DNA of 64,000 nt from Ochotona curzoniae. Its lineage: Eukaryota; Chordata; Mammalia; Lagomorpha; Ochotonidae. Under the pieces are notes generated by a model that saw only the letters and a program-made list of their open reading frames with translations, did not search any database and was not told the DNA's origin. The position numbers and the translations under genes are program-made. Position 1 is the stretch's first letter; every line of letters starts with the position of its first letter. Positions 34,280 to 44,683 of this stretch are shown here, piece by piece. Where the stretch lies: the NCBI RefSeq assembly GCF_017591425.1, contig NW_024466607.1, positions 17,926,501-17,990,500 of the forward strand, read 5' to 3'.

Positions 34280-34368
34280 AGTTCATGTAAAAATGGAAAA
34301 TAAAGTAATTTGATGCAAAAGCATTCTGAAATTCAGTTTTTTTTTTCCCATTTTCCACAAGCTTTTAT
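34280..34368. mobile_element. Mariner-like MITE inserted in L1M
   Basis: Left 'ttaagttcatgtaaaaatgg', core 'gatgcaaaagcattctgaaa', right 'cccattttccacaagctttt'. The ends are imperfect inverted repeats. The core is shared with the copy at 62858-62954. Confidence 0.55.
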
Positions 34369-34632
34369 CTAAAAGCATAGAGACAGAGACAGCAACACAA
34401 CCACTGCCAGTTCACTTCCCTCCCCAGAATCTTCCAACGGTGGGGGCTGGCCTGGGTCCAAAGCCAGAAGCCAAACATGCGAGCCGGTTTCCTCTGTAGG
34501 CGGCAGAACTTGGCCACTTATGCCATCACTGCTGCCTCTCAGGGTATACGTCAGCAGGAAGCTGGGACCTGAACACGGATACTCCCCTATGGGATGAGGG
34601 CATCCCAACTATGCTAGACCAAATGCCAACTT
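34366..34632 (-). repeat. C-repeat SINE, diverged
   Basis: 'gagacagagacagcaacaca' (gagaga zone), 'gtccaaagccagaagccaaa', 'gcaggaagctgggacctgaa', 'cccctatgggatgagggcat'. Older than its neighbours. Confidence 0.75.
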
Positions 34633-34715
34633 TCTAAAGACTCCTTTTACACCTAGGAGTGAACATATGCTTACAAACATATGGTAAGTTAAGCCTTTGC
34701 GTAACAGTTTCACAG

Positions 34716-34804
34716 TTTTTTTTTTTTTTGGTGGGAGAGAAGGCACTATGATATAGAACTGTGGAGTAGAGGCACTTTAACCACTAGCTAACTGCCCACC
34801 CCAT
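34716..34804 (-). repeat. C-repeat SINE, internally deleted
   Basis: T13 start and 'ggtgggagagaaggcac', then directly the 5' end in antisense ('aggcactttaaccactagct'). The whole body is missing. Confidence 0.55.
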
Positions 34805-35151
34805 GTTTGACTTTTTGTGAAACCACTAAAATTGCTTTTCCTGACAGTGGCCACATCATCTTACATTATAACCTACAGTCCAAGATGGTTTTGATGTTTC
34901 CAACATTCTCAACTTTGTTTTGCTGTTATTATACATGTGAGGTGTCTCTTTGTGGTGTGGACTTGCCTTTCCTTAATGAGTAATGTTGTTGAATGTTGCA
35001 CGTTTATTGGCTATTTGCACATACTATTTAGAGAGGTATCTATCCAGGTCTTTTGCTCATTGTTAAATTGGGTTAATTCCTTTTTAATGTGTATTATTAT
35101 TAGAACAAAATGGGTCAACATCACATCACAAATAAGTACTGGAAAACACTA

Positions 35152-35225
35152 GGGGCAAGGGTCAGTGTCATGGCACAGTGGATTAAACTAACACTGCACC
35201 ACCAGCATCCCCTATCTGAGCGAAG
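35152..35225 (+). repeat. C-repeat SINE head fragment
   Basis: 'agggtcagtgtcatggcaca' and 'accagcatcccctatctgag' resemble the first 70 bases; the rest cannot be followed. Confidence 0.5.
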
Positions 35226-36003
35226 GGAAAAGACACGGCTTGAGTAAGTAGGAGGTGCCTACAGGAGCAAAAGCATTGCCTCCCACCCAACTCCTGCATT
35301 TATCCCAGGAGTCTGAGTGAGCAGAACAAGCCCACCCTCCTCAGCTAACCATGCTTTCTGGTCTCTCCTTTAGAAACCTCTTTACACTTTTCTTCCATGA
35401 GGAAAAACTGGTCACATGCTGTAGCAGCTGAGCTTACGCACTCACAGATCTATCTCCCAACCCCCATACAGAAGGTGAACTTTTAATTCTTTCTTGATGT
35501 CTAAACGTGCTTGTAGTTTGGGTTTCTGGGTTCTGAGGATCTCACTGCCCATTCAGATCTAGCGCCAGTCAGGTAATTTCTCTGGGGAACGGACCATGCA
35601 TGGTGCACAGAAAATTCTCCTCCAAGGTATCAGCTCTTACCCAGTTCCTCCCTCCTTTTGTCTCCTGGGATCCGTTTGCCCATGTCAGATTGACACACTA
35701 TGAGGCAAGCATCACTGATTACAGGAAGCAAAACAAAAAGAAAAAAACAAGCTAGAGACAGTTCCAAAGGGATTCAGTAAGTGTGTTAAGAAACTGAAGT
35801 AGAATTTATTACTGAACAAGGCCTAGTGGCCTTATTTGTTGTTTGGCACTAGATGGCAGTCTCACTAAGCAAATGCACCATCTACAGATAGGCACCAATC
35901 ACAGATTGCTACTGATTATGGCCAATCATGTGGCTTCTGACAATATTCAAATTTCAACACCTTACAGCATTTTGCTACTTCGGTCTTTAAAAATCGGCAT
36001 TTA

Positions 36004-36346
36004 TGGCCCGGCGCGGTGGCGCAAGTGGTTAAAGGTCCTCGCCTTGCACGCCCGGGATCCCATATGGGTGCAGGTTCTAATCCCGGCAGCCCCACTTCCC
36101 TTCCAGCTCCCTGCCTGTGGCCTGGGAAAGCAGTCGAGGACAGCCCAAAGCTTTGGGAAACTGCACCCGCGTGGGAGACCCGGAAGAGGCTCCTGGCTTC
36201 GGATCGGCATAGTATCGGCCCGTTGCGCTCACTTGGGGAGTGAATCATCGGACGGAAGACCTTCCTCTCTGTCTCTCCTCTCTGTATATCCGCCTTTCCA
36301 ATGAAAAAATAATAAAAATAAATCTTTAAAAAAAAAAAAAAGTAAG
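36004..36346 (+). repeat. Youngest C-repeat SINE, near consensus
   Basis: Head 'cccggcgcggtggcgcaagt', B box 'aggttctaatcccggc', 'tgaatcatcggacggaagac', tail 'aataaaaataaatctttaaa' plus an A14 run. A perfect 15-base target duplication, aaaaatcggcattta, lies at 35989-36003 and 36347-36361. The retained CpGs (cggcgcgg, cccgcg, tcggac) also point to a recent insertion. Confidence 0.97.
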
Positions 36347-36559
36347 AAAAATCGGCATTTAAAAAGGATGTGAAAAAAGAAATACTGACAATACTCTGTG
36401 GCTTAGGGACGCACCTCCCAGAGTGCCGGCTTGGAGTCTGCATCTGTGGGTCCATCACATCACTGAGTTTGCTGCTCAAAGGCAGAGCAGCTGTGGCTAG
36501 CCACACTCATCTTTCACCTTTCAAAGACAGTGCTTTAACATTTCCAATGTGCTTTTGAG

Positions 36560-36866
36560 TTACTTATTTTTATTGGAAGGGCAGAACTACAGAGAAAAAG
36601 AGAGAGAGAGGAAGATCCTCCATCTGCTGGTTCACTCCCTAAGTAGCAACAGCCAGAGCTGAGCCTAACCAAAGCCAGGAGCTTCTTCCGGGGTCTCTGA
36701 TGTGGGTGCAGGGTCCCAAGGCTTTGGGCCATTCTCGACTGCTTTCCCAGGCCACAGGCAGAAAGCTGAAAGGGAAGTGGAACAGCCAGTACACAAACTG
36801 GTGCCCGTTTGGGATCTCAGCATATGCAAAGCGAGGATTTAGCCACTGAGCCACTGCCTGGGCCTG
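36560..36866 (-). repeat. C-repeat SINE
   Basis: 'acttatttttattggaaggg', 'gtgcagggtcccaaggcttt', 'caggccacaggcagaaagct', ending 'ccactgcctgggcc'. It forms a tail-to-tail inverted pair with the copy at 36004-36346, about 215 bases away. Confidence 0.93.
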
Positions 36867-37054
36867 TGTTTTTTTCTCTTGGTCCATTTTTACCAGTGGG
36901 TCTCACTGAGTTAGACAGTGCAAGAATTTGCAACACCATGTTTACAAAAAGGAAGGGGAAGTGACTCATGATTCAGAACAGGTCATCAAAGCGGCCATGA
37001 ACATTCCTGCCTGATAATCTGAACAGAATAAATTAATGAATTTTGTACACTTCT

Positions 37055-37323
37055 CTCTTTATTTACTTATTTGAAAGGCAGAGTGACAGGGAGAGGGAAA
37101 GACAGAGATATTTCACTTCCACCTGCTGGTTCACTCCGTGCATGAGCAAGGCTGAAGCCAGGAACTCCACCTAGGTCCCTTATTTGGGTCTCCCATATAT
37201 AGGTGGCAGGGGCTCAAGGATTTGTACTATCAGTGCTGCCTCCTGAGGTGTGCACTAGCATGAAGATGGACTGGACATGGACTACCCAAGACTCAATCAG
37301 GCACACTGATAAGGAATGTGAGG
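37055..37323 (-). repeat. C-repeat SINE, older subfamily
   Basis: 'tttatttacttatttgaaag', 'cacctgctggttcactccg' and 'gaagccaggaactccaccta'. Its 5' end meets the next copy head-to-head at about 37324. Confidence 0.85.
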
Positions 37324-37324
37324 G

Positions 37325-37633
37325 TCCTGACTGGCTTGACGGCTCAGTGGCTAAATCCTCACCTTGCATGTGCCAGGATCCCATATGGCTGCCAGTTCAT
37401 GTCCTGGCTGCTCCACTTTTCATTCAGCTCCCTGCTTGAGACCTGGGAAAACAGTAGAGATGACTCAAAGCCTTGGGCCCCTGCACCTGTGTGGGAGACC
37501 TGGAGGAGGCTTTTCACTCCTGGTTTGGGATCAGCTCAGCTCTGGCTGTTGCATTTACTTGGGGGGTGAGCCGGTGGATGGAAGATCTTTCTGTCTCTTC
37601 TCTCTGTAGCTCTGCCTTTCAATTAAAAAAAAG
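37325..37633 (+). repeat. C-repeat SINE
   Basis: 'gtcctgactggcttgacggc', 'gtgtgggagacctggaggag', 'gcctttcaattaaaaaaaag'. Right arm of a head-to-head inverted pair, 340 bases from exon 6. Confidence 0.9.
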
Positions 37634-37972
37634 TGGTGGTTTCAAGTGAAAACTATCTGCTGTGCAAAACGCAAAACACTCACCCTGCCAAAGAACACCA
37701 TGACCTGACTTAGGTTTTATCAGAATTCCTCTGGCTGTTGGATTAACAGGTAAAGGAAGTGGCCTTCTGCAAGGGCAAAAGCTGAGAGACCATGCAGGAG
37801 GCTACTGTAAAATACAGATTGACAGTGATGTGGACCAGGAGGAATGGCCTGGGTAGTGACATCACAGTGTTGCACATGAGGTCTTTGACGGTAAATGACA
37901 AACACTGCAACAAAACCTTTAAAACAGTTTGCTGGTTACTTGGGACACAGCTGGGGTTGCTGCTGTACAAAC

Positions 37973-38086
37973 CTTATCTTGTGACCCGGAGAGTGTCTCT
38001 TCCAGAGTCTCGGTGCTTCCCAGATTGGAGAGTTGAGGGCCTGGCGGCAATCCAGGGCTGGAGAAGTTGGAGTCACCCATCTGGTT
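37973..38086 (-). CDS. DCP1A: mRNA-decapping enzyme 1A, exon 6
   Basis: 38 codons, phase 0 on both sides: acceptor ACATTCCTAAAG, a weak polypyrimidine tract, and donor AAG|GTTTGT. It encodes NQMGDSNFSSPGLPPGPQLS then NLGSTETLEETLSGSQDK, the first part of the disordered linker after the EVH1 domain. Both splice sites deviate from consensus, and the exon is a multiple of three, so in-frame skipping is plausible. Confidence 0.95.
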
Positions 38087-38364
38087 CTTTAGGAATGTAA
38101 GATGAAAAGTACACCATGTGAAAAAAGTTTGCCATCTACTATTTGGTTTATAAGACAGCATCTAAGGTTATATGAAGAGTTACTTAAAAAAAAAAACTAA
38201 GAAATTCTCAAAATGTTTGCTTTGGACTGTCATGCAAGTAACTTACAGAATTTCTAGAAAGCTAGACACCTACTTTTAAACAACACTTTTAGTTACAACT
38301 GCTATTTTTATCACTGTTTTAAGGAGAAGCTAATGATATTATTTTATTAGATATTCTTATTTTA

Positions 38365-39085
38365 TTTAAGTTAACATATGGTGAAGCTAACTGTTGTGGG
38401 GGTGTATAGCTCTCTTTGTGTGCCCACCACCACGATCAGTATACCACAATTCTATCAACCCAAAAGACTCCCTTGTGCTATCCCCGTGGTCACGTCCTTC
38501 CTCTCCTGCTGACAACCAGTGATCTGAACTGTCACTGTAGATCTGTTTTCAAAATATGTCATATCAATGACATTTTAAGTGGAAAGCTGACTTCTTCCAT
38601 TTAGTATAATGCCCCCGAGATTCACCCATGCTATAACCTGACAATAACTCACTCCTTTTTAACTGCTGAGTAGCCTTCTACTATGTATCAGAGTCTCTTT
38701 ATTCACCTAAAGAAGGACCTTTATAGGGCCAATGCAATGGCTCAACTGGCTAATGCTCTGCTTTCAAGCACAGGCATCCTCATATGGCGCTGGTCTGTGT
38801 CCCAGCTGTGCCACTTCCCATCCAGCTCTCTGCTAGTGGCCTGGGAAAGCAACCGAGAAGGTCTAAGTCACTGGGACCCTGCACCCATGTGGGGGACCTG
38901 GAGGAGGCTTCTGGCTCTTGGTTTTGAATCAGTTCAGTTTCAGCTGTTGCGATCATTTGGGGCGTGAGCCAGCAGATGGAAGATTTCTGTCTCTCCTCTC
39001 TATAAATCTGTCTTTTCAATAAAATAAATCTTGAAAGAAAGAAAAAAATGACACTTCTGTTTCAATTTTTTGGTGATGATGAATA
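38365..39085 (+). mobile_element. L1M LINE 3' fragment interrupted by a SINE
   Basis: 'ccacgatcagtataccacaa', 'gacaaccagtgatctgaact' and 'gctgagtagccttctactat' match the old L1M 3' region. After the SINE at 38726-39048 it resumes briefly with 'ttggtgatgatgaatac'. Confidence 0.7.
38726..39048 (+). repeat. C-repeat SINE in L1M
   Basis: 'agggccaatgcaatggctca', 'gcccacttcc'-type body ('gtgccacttcccatccagct'), 'gggcgtgagccagcagatgg', tail 'aataaaataaatcttgaaag'. Confidence 0.9.
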
Positions 39086-39250
39086 CATGGATGCAGAGGC
39101 TTAAGAATTTGGGCCATCCTCTACTGATTCCCAAGTGCATTAGCAGGTAACTGGATTAGAGGTGGAATAGCTGGGACTTGAATAAGTGTCCATATGGGAT
39201 GCTGGCACTACACATTGTGGCATTACCTACTATACCACAATGTCAGCCTC
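39086..39250 (-). repeat. C-repeat SINE 5' half
   Basis: 'gaatttgggccatcctctac', 'ggtggaatagctgggacttg', 'tatgggatgctggcactaca'; the 3' half is lacking. Confidence 0.75.
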
Positions 39251-39444
39251 TATCAACTCCATTTCAAGCAATTCATTTTGGGAAAAAAAATAATGTTACA
39301 CATGAAGGTTCAGCTTCAAAGAATTCTCAATAAAACGGAAAGAATTAGAGAAATATCTAGGCTATCATTTACATAAAAAACAGACAGAAAAAATACGCAG
39401 TCATCAACATTACAGCTTCACAAATTTGACTGAATTAGCTGGAG

Positions 39445-39682
39445 AGACAGAGATTTGCCCTCAACCCCAGATTCACTCCTTCCAGGCTCACAATGGCTGG
39501 GGCTGAGCAAGGCTGCTACTGACAGCTGGGAACTCAATCCAGGTCGTCGTCATGGTGGCAGGGCTCAAGAACCTAAGCCATCTCCTGTTGTCTCCCAGTA
39601 TCTGTATTAGCAGGAAGCTGGAATTGGGAGCAGATTGGGATACTCTAATTTGGAATGCAAATGGCTCCCAAGTAATGTCTTT
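39445..39682 (-). repeat. Old C-repeat SINE
   Basis: 'cacaatggctggggctgagc', 'gctgggaactcaatccaggt' and 'ctgtattagcaggaagctgg'. Confidence 0.75.
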
Positions 39683-39694
39683 ATTATTTTTTTT

Positions 39695-39786
39695 AAGACT
39701 AATCATTATTTTTTAATTGGAATGGCAGATACACACAGAGAGGAGAGACATCTTTCTTTCTCTTTGTAAATCTTTCAAATAAAAAC
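39695..39786. repeat. Chimeric C-repeat SINE tail piece
   Basis: The antisense end 'attggaatggcagatacaca' with gagagg passes directly into a sense end 'tttctctttgtaaatctttcaaataaaaac', as if a copy had collapsed to its two inverted 3' ends. Confidence 0.5.
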
Positions 39787-39799
39787 AATTATTCAAAAC

Positions 39800-39832
39800 A
39801 AAAACAAACACAAACACAAACACAAAAACACC
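39800..39832. repeat. (CAAACA)n low-complexity tract
   Basis: Repeats of caaacacaaaca follow the SINE tail. Confidence 0.8.
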
Positions 39833-40017
39833 TTACTTCCTTCTTTGCTTTTGTGGCAATTTGCTTCTTAGTCTGAGAGGGAAGCCAGGTACTACCTGGA
39901 GTAACTGTCCAAGTGCCTGCAGCTGTGACACCAGATGTAACCTGGAGCCATCTGCAGCTCAGCATGATGGTGAAGGGCACTGGACATGGAAAGGCCTCTA
40001 AAACAGGAACAAAGAGG

Positions 40018-40256
40018 GCAGGGATTTGGCCTAGCAGTTAAGACAGCTGTATTCCACATGTGAGCATCTAGGTTCAGTGCCTGGCTACAGTTTGAATGCA
40101 ACCTCCTTGCTAATGTCAGCCCAGGGAGACTGAGTGACACTCATGCCCTGGGTCCCTGCCGCCCCTGTGGATTGAGTTCCTGGATCCACAGCTTCCATCC
40201 TGTGCATCTGTGGTTATTGTGGGCACTCTCTCTCTCAAATAAATAAGGAAAAAAAA
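40018..40256 (+). repeat. Old C-repeat SINE
   Basis: 'atttggcctagcagttaaga' (A box), 'ctaggttcagtgcctgg' (B box region), 'ctctctcaaataaataagga'. Confidence 0.8.
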
Positions 40257-40445
40257 ACCCCGAAAACCAAGCAAAACCAAACAAAAAACCCACAACAAAC
40301 TAGAATGAGTTAACTATGCGGATAATTCAAATTTAACCAAGATTTATGAGAGATTTTGAGACACAAGTTAACCTTTAAATTTAGAAAATAATTCTTGAAA
40401 TTTATGCTCATTCTGTTAAGAATTAATAAAATCTTTTCCCCACAG

Positions 40446-40595
40446 GGTTTGGTATTGTGGTGCAGCAGCCTAAGCTGCCACTTGTAACAGCTGATCCAGC
40501 TTTGCTTACGCAAATGAGAAGGCAGAAAAATGATGGCTCAAGTACTTGGGTCCCTGTCACCCACACAGGAGACCCAGGTAGAGTTGCAGGCCCCT
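40446..40595 (+). repeat. C-repeat SINE, 3' truncated
   Basis: 'tttggtattgtggtgcagca' and 'ctcaagtacttgggtccctg', ending inside the body. Confidence 0.7.
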
Positions 40596-41044
40596 TTCAA
40601 AGTTCCCGAATTTCAGATACTTGTATTGTTAAAAAGACAGTTACGTGAACCTTACCCCTAGTAGCTGAACAGATCTGGGAACAGTGTTGTGATTTTCCTT
40701 ATTGTGGGAACCTCTCAGTTGTGAGTACTGCAAATCCCCAAGACAATGCAGGGGGATTTAGGTAACAGCGTTTCCTGAACTACCCTGACAAATACGAACA
40801 TTCTTAAAGGCACACCTACTAATAACCCAGAAGCTAGTGTTACAGCAGGATGTTTTTGGGAAGCGTTCTTTTCTCACACTTTCTCTACCCCCCAGTGTGG
40901 AGCTGAGGATGAAACTGAAATGAAACGACTTAACCTAGTGTCAAATGAAGAATAATGTGATAAGTACAATTCTGCTGGAAAAAAAAACAAAACAAAATAA
41001 CAGCAACAAAACAAACCAAAAATCCAGTATGGTAGCAGAAACCC

Positions 41045-41240
41045 CCTACCCCGTTAATGTTCTGGGAAAGCAGTGAAAGATGGCCCAGCTGACATTCACA
41101 TAGGACATCCAGATGGAGCTCCAGGTTCCAGGCTTCAGGCTGGCCTGGCCCTGGCTGTTTCAGCCATCTGGGGAGTGAACCAGCAGATCAAAGATATCTC
41201 TTTCCCTATAACTCTTACTTTCAAATAAAACACCAAAATG
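41045..41240 (+). repeat. C-repeat SINE, 5' truncated
   Basis: Starts in the body ('gttctgggaaagcagtgaaa'), then 'ggggagtgaaccagcagatc' and 'ttactttcaaataaaacacc'. Confidence 0.75.
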
Positions 41241-41460
41241 CACAAGAGTCAGGAAACCAGCCTCCTGGTTGGGTAAAATTCCAAACAATGCATATAATAC
41301 AGGTTGTGTACAGTTCTAATTACAAATCTTACATAAATGTACCTTTACTAAGGGGTACAAACTGTCAGGATACTTTTCAAGACCTACAGGAATATCCTAA
41401 GAGAGACTAAAGAGGAGCCACAAAGCCTCTCCAGAACTAACTGCTGGGCCAGTAACACAT

Positions 41461-41517
41461 GTGTGTGTGTATATATACATACACACACATATATATATAG
41501 ATTTATATATATATAAA
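41461..41517. repeat. (TG)n/(TA)n microsatellite, palindromic
   Basis: gtgtgtgt, then tatatata and acacacac runs around 'atagatttatatatatataa'; AT-rich and self-complementary. Confidence 0.85.
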
Positions 41518-41792
41518 TCTTCCACAGACAGAGAAATCTTCCATCTGTTGGTTCACTCTCCAAATGCTGTGACAGCCAGAACTGGGTCAGTCCAAAACCA
41601 GGATCCAGAAGCTTCTTCTGGGTCTCCCATTTGTGTGCAAGAGCCCAGGGTCATGGGCCATTCTCCACTGTTTTCTCAACCCATTAGTAGGGAGCTGAAT
41701 GGGAAGTGGAGCAGCTGAGACTAGAACTGGTGCCTGTATGGGATGTTAGCACTGCAGACAAAGGACTGGTTTGAAACAGCTCCATGCCAGGC
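41518..41792 (-). repeat. C-repeat SINE, left arm of inverted pair
   Basis: 'ttccatctgttggttcactc', 'cttcttctgggtctcccatt' and 'ggagctgaatgggaagtgga', ending 'tccatgccaggcc'. Confidence 0.88.
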
Positions 41793-41794
41793 CA

Positions 41795-41995
41795 CTTGAT
41801 TTCTGATCCAGCTTCTTATTTTGTGCCTGGGAAAGTGGCAGAAGGCTCCCGCACCCATGTGGGAGACCTGTACTGAGTTCCAGGTTTCTGGCTTCAGCAT
41901 GGCCCAGACCTGGCTGTTGTGGTCATTCCGGGAAATAAACTAGAGGATGGAAAAATCTGTCTTTCCCTCTCCTTAGGTCTTCCCCAATAACTAAG
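41795..41995 (+). repeat. C-repeat SINE, right arm of inverted pair
   Basis: The head is missing. 'cacccatgtgggagacctgt' and 'gaaataaactagaggatgga' identify it. Confidence 0.8.
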
Positions 41996-42000
41996 TGTTA

Positions 42001-42061
42001 GAGAGGGAGGGAAGGAGGGAGGGAGGGGGAGAGAGAGAGAGAGAGAGAAAGGGAGGGAGAG
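42001..42061. repeat. (GA)n / (GGGA)n purine tract
   Basis: About 60 bases of pure purine (gagggaggga, then gagagagaga), 217 bases on the intron side of exon 5's donor. Confidence 0.9.
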
Positions 42062-42278
42062 AACTGCTATAGGTTAATTTCTACATTCCACATCAATTTT
42101 ATGGTAGTAGAAGAACATTCTAAATTTTCCTGCCAAAAAAATACTCTGAGGTAAGCAAACCTTCTTCCTTACCTTTTAGGCTTAAAAAAATATTTTTTTG
42201 AACGAATTGTTTCTGCCGGTTGGAAGCAGCTTCCACAGCCCTTCTCCCTGTTCCGCCCTTTCCCAGTCAGAGTCTCAC

Positions 42279-42417
42279 CCTCTCATACTCGTCCTTGGCT
42301 CTGCTCAGCATCTCCAGGATGTCGATGGGTCTGTGGTCACTGCAGCCATTGGCCTGGCTGGGACTTTGTTTATCCCGAGCAGCTTGTTGGGATCGCCGAG
42401 TCTCCTCTTCTACCACA
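42279..42417 (-). CDS. DCP1A: mRNA-decapping enzyme 1A, exon 5
   Basis: 139 bases: one base completing Asp124 (GA|T), then 46 codons VVEEETRRSQ, QAARDKQSPS, QANGCSDHRP, IDILEMLSRA, KDEYER. Acceptor CTCCTCTAG, donor AGG|GTGAGA. It ends the EVH1 domain's C-terminal helix and enters the linker. The helical stretch IDILEMLSRAKDEY is a conserved short motif in DCP1 proteins and a plausible partner-binding helix. Confidence 0.96.
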
Positions 42418-44660
42418 CTAGAGGAGGAGAGCTAGATTTCAGAAAAGCCCTATAGGTGCAATCTGACTTATGGTATCTCTTTTCCAAGGATTTGCTAATG
42501 GGGTCACAGGATGCCTATGTTCTTGCAACGTATCAACACAGACCTTTGGTGACCTCATTCCCAGAACATTATGATTCACTATTATTATGTCTTGTGCAAA
42601 ACCAGTCAATCTAACTGGTAAAACACATTTAAAACTGGACAATGTCAAGGCCTCGGAATGGCAGCACTGTGGAATAACCCACAGCAGAAAGTCTGTACTG
42701 ACCTTGGGGTAGCAAGGAGAGTCACCTCTAGAGATTGAGGTCTGAGTGAATCTTTGAAAGCTGATAACAGCATAATCACAGAAAAGGTTTCCATTTATCT
42801 TCTGTTCTAGCACGGCAATTAAAAAGTTTCTAAAAATTTTTTTTTTCTTTAAGGTTTGTTTAGGTTTCAGTCCCAACAGTAATGAACGGGCCTATCTGCC
42901 ATGGGATTTTACAGGTACAGCTAAGTTTGGTAACTTAACCAACTGAGAAATTTCTGGACAATGGTGATAACAGGAAACAAAATCATTAGTAGTGAAGGGT
43001 TTATTTTCATGGAAGAATAACAGGAGGAGTTAGTTCCTGTTAGTTCATGGCTTTACAGCTGCCAGTTCAATAACTTGCACTTGTAGATTTCCCAAATTTT
43101 ATCCGATCAGAGAATCTTCCTAAGGTAGAATTCCTGTTTGGGAAATGATGGTTTACAGTAATGTGTAGTTCCTTTATTTATATTGTCATAGCTCGTATTA
43201 AGATGGTCACATCTTATTAATATTAATAAAAAGATGTTTATTTAAAATAAACACAGAAGCAGGCTTCATGGTAGACTGAAAGAAAACTAGCCAAAAATCC
43301 ACTTTCATAAAGGACTCTGTCACACAGCCATTTCCACCTATCTCTAGCCATACTGGTACTCAACTTTATCTAACCAAGGTGGGATTTGTGATTCTGGTTC
43401 AAAAGGAGAACACTGCTAATAATGACCACTGCTCACTTGGGAAACAGCTTAACTTAGAATGCTTACCTCCCCTACTTAGAGAAGCTGGAAGGAGTGGCAG
43501 GGCACTAACAGAAACGAGGCCTGAATGAGGCTGCCTCTAACCCAAAGTTTAAGAATAGCATCTCTGACTCTCTTTCTTCCTCTGAAATATCAGATGAAGC
43601 CCCCATGACTGTGAGGTCACGAATAAAGTGCACTCATGTGAGTTGTCCCCATTTTCTATAATCCACGTGGGTAAAAAGCCCAACACATTTTAAATCATTA
43701 AAACCAGTTTTTGACAGACTGAATTTCCTCTTTGTGACAGTCAGCATCTCTAATTTCCTGAGTTTTCAGCTTTGCCATGCACCACGCAGAATAAAATCTG
43801 GATAAATTTAGATAGAGCACAGGTCTAGAAGCTCACGTTCCTATATAGCTTCCCAACTTTTATAAATATCTTTTGGAATAAATCACTTTTTTTTTTAAAC
43901 TTGGAAAATTTTCATTACAGAATGGCTGTCAAAAAGGTGATTGGAAGAACTCTGATAGAACAGGCACTGACAGACACATTCAGCTAGATGAACAGTATGC
44001 CAAAAGGACTTTTACCAGTATTTTTGGTGAGTAGAAGTGATTTTTTTGATTTACATAGCATCAGAGGCACATGTAAGGCAGATTTAGAGCAAAGAAAGAT
44101 GGCTTTGTATCTCTGGTGACCAAAAGCCATCTACCACAGAGTCCATGGTAACACAAGGCCTTCTCCTCGGCCACTAGCAGGACAGACATTCAAAATCTCA
44201 CCATCCATACCTCCACTGCACATTCTCTAGTCATTCTCCACACCTTCTCTGCTGCTTAAACAAACACTGAGGATTTAAGCAACGTTCCTCTTTTCTAAGA
44301 ACCAAGAATGTTGTCTTACATCTCTGGCTTCCTGTTTCCACTTCCTCATCCTATTTGTAGTCCATCCTGCACCTTCAGCCAGGCCTTCAGTTTTCAGTTT
44401 CACTTATCACCTAGCATGCAGGGTACCACTCGGCCTGATGGGAATAATGGTAAACAGTGCCCTCTCGATAGGTGTTAACACTAAACCAGGCAGATGCTCT
44501 CACTCAAGCATCCTCACTCACAGAAGAAGTAGCTATACACGAACACATTCCAAAGTTTAGATGTTTAAGAAAAAAATTATTTTGCATTTCTGGGTATCTA
44601 TGAATCAATAAATCTTAATTTTCTGAAGTAGCCACAGTAACCTGCTTGTGCCATCACTTT

Positions 44661-44683
44661 CAAAACAAAACAAAACAAAAAAG
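44661..44683. repeat. (AAAAC)n tract
   Basis: caaaacaaaacaaaac repeats. Confidence 0.85.

Larger units (their letters stand above)
33500..35110 (+). mobile_element. L1M LINE 3' end, interrupted by later insertions
   Basis: Pieces at about 33530-33586, 33856-34280, 34633-34715 and 34805-35110 line up, in order, with the 3' region of old L1M elements: 'catttaccattttaactgta', 'gaatttccttcttttatgac', 'cctaggagtgaacatatgct', 'gtggccacatcatcttacat', 'tttgctcattgttaaattgg'. Between them sit a SINE (33587-33855), a mariner-like MITE (34280-34368), a second SINE (34366-34632) and a third, deleted SINE (34716-34804). No intact reading frame remains. Confidence 0.8.
28700..37972 (-). other. DCP1A: DCP1A intron 6
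   Basis: Donor AAG|GTTTGT, acceptor TTTCAG. About 9.3 kb and repeat-rich: many C-repeat SINE insertions in both orientations, an L1M 3' end at about 33500-35110, two mariner-like MITEs and a MIR. The part between about 30480 and 32630 is repeat-poor, purine-rich, and shows nothing I can identify. Confidence 0.85.
38087..42278 (-). other. DCP1A: DCP1A intron 5
   Basis: Donor AGG|GTGAGA, acceptor CTAAAG. It carries an L1M fragment at 38365-39085, numerous SINE pieces, a TA/TG microsatellite at 41461-41517 and a GA-rich tract at 42001-42061. Confidence 0.85.

Noticed and set aside
36004..36100. tRNA gene suggested by A- and B-box motifs
   Set aside because: The motifs belong to the tRNA-derived head of a SINE. 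No cloverleaf or mature tRNA ends are present.
43900..44040. Possible cryptic exon or processed pseudogene (ttcattacag followed by an open stretch)
   Set aside because: The frame closes quickly, there is no matching donor, and it is on the strand opposite to DCP1A.
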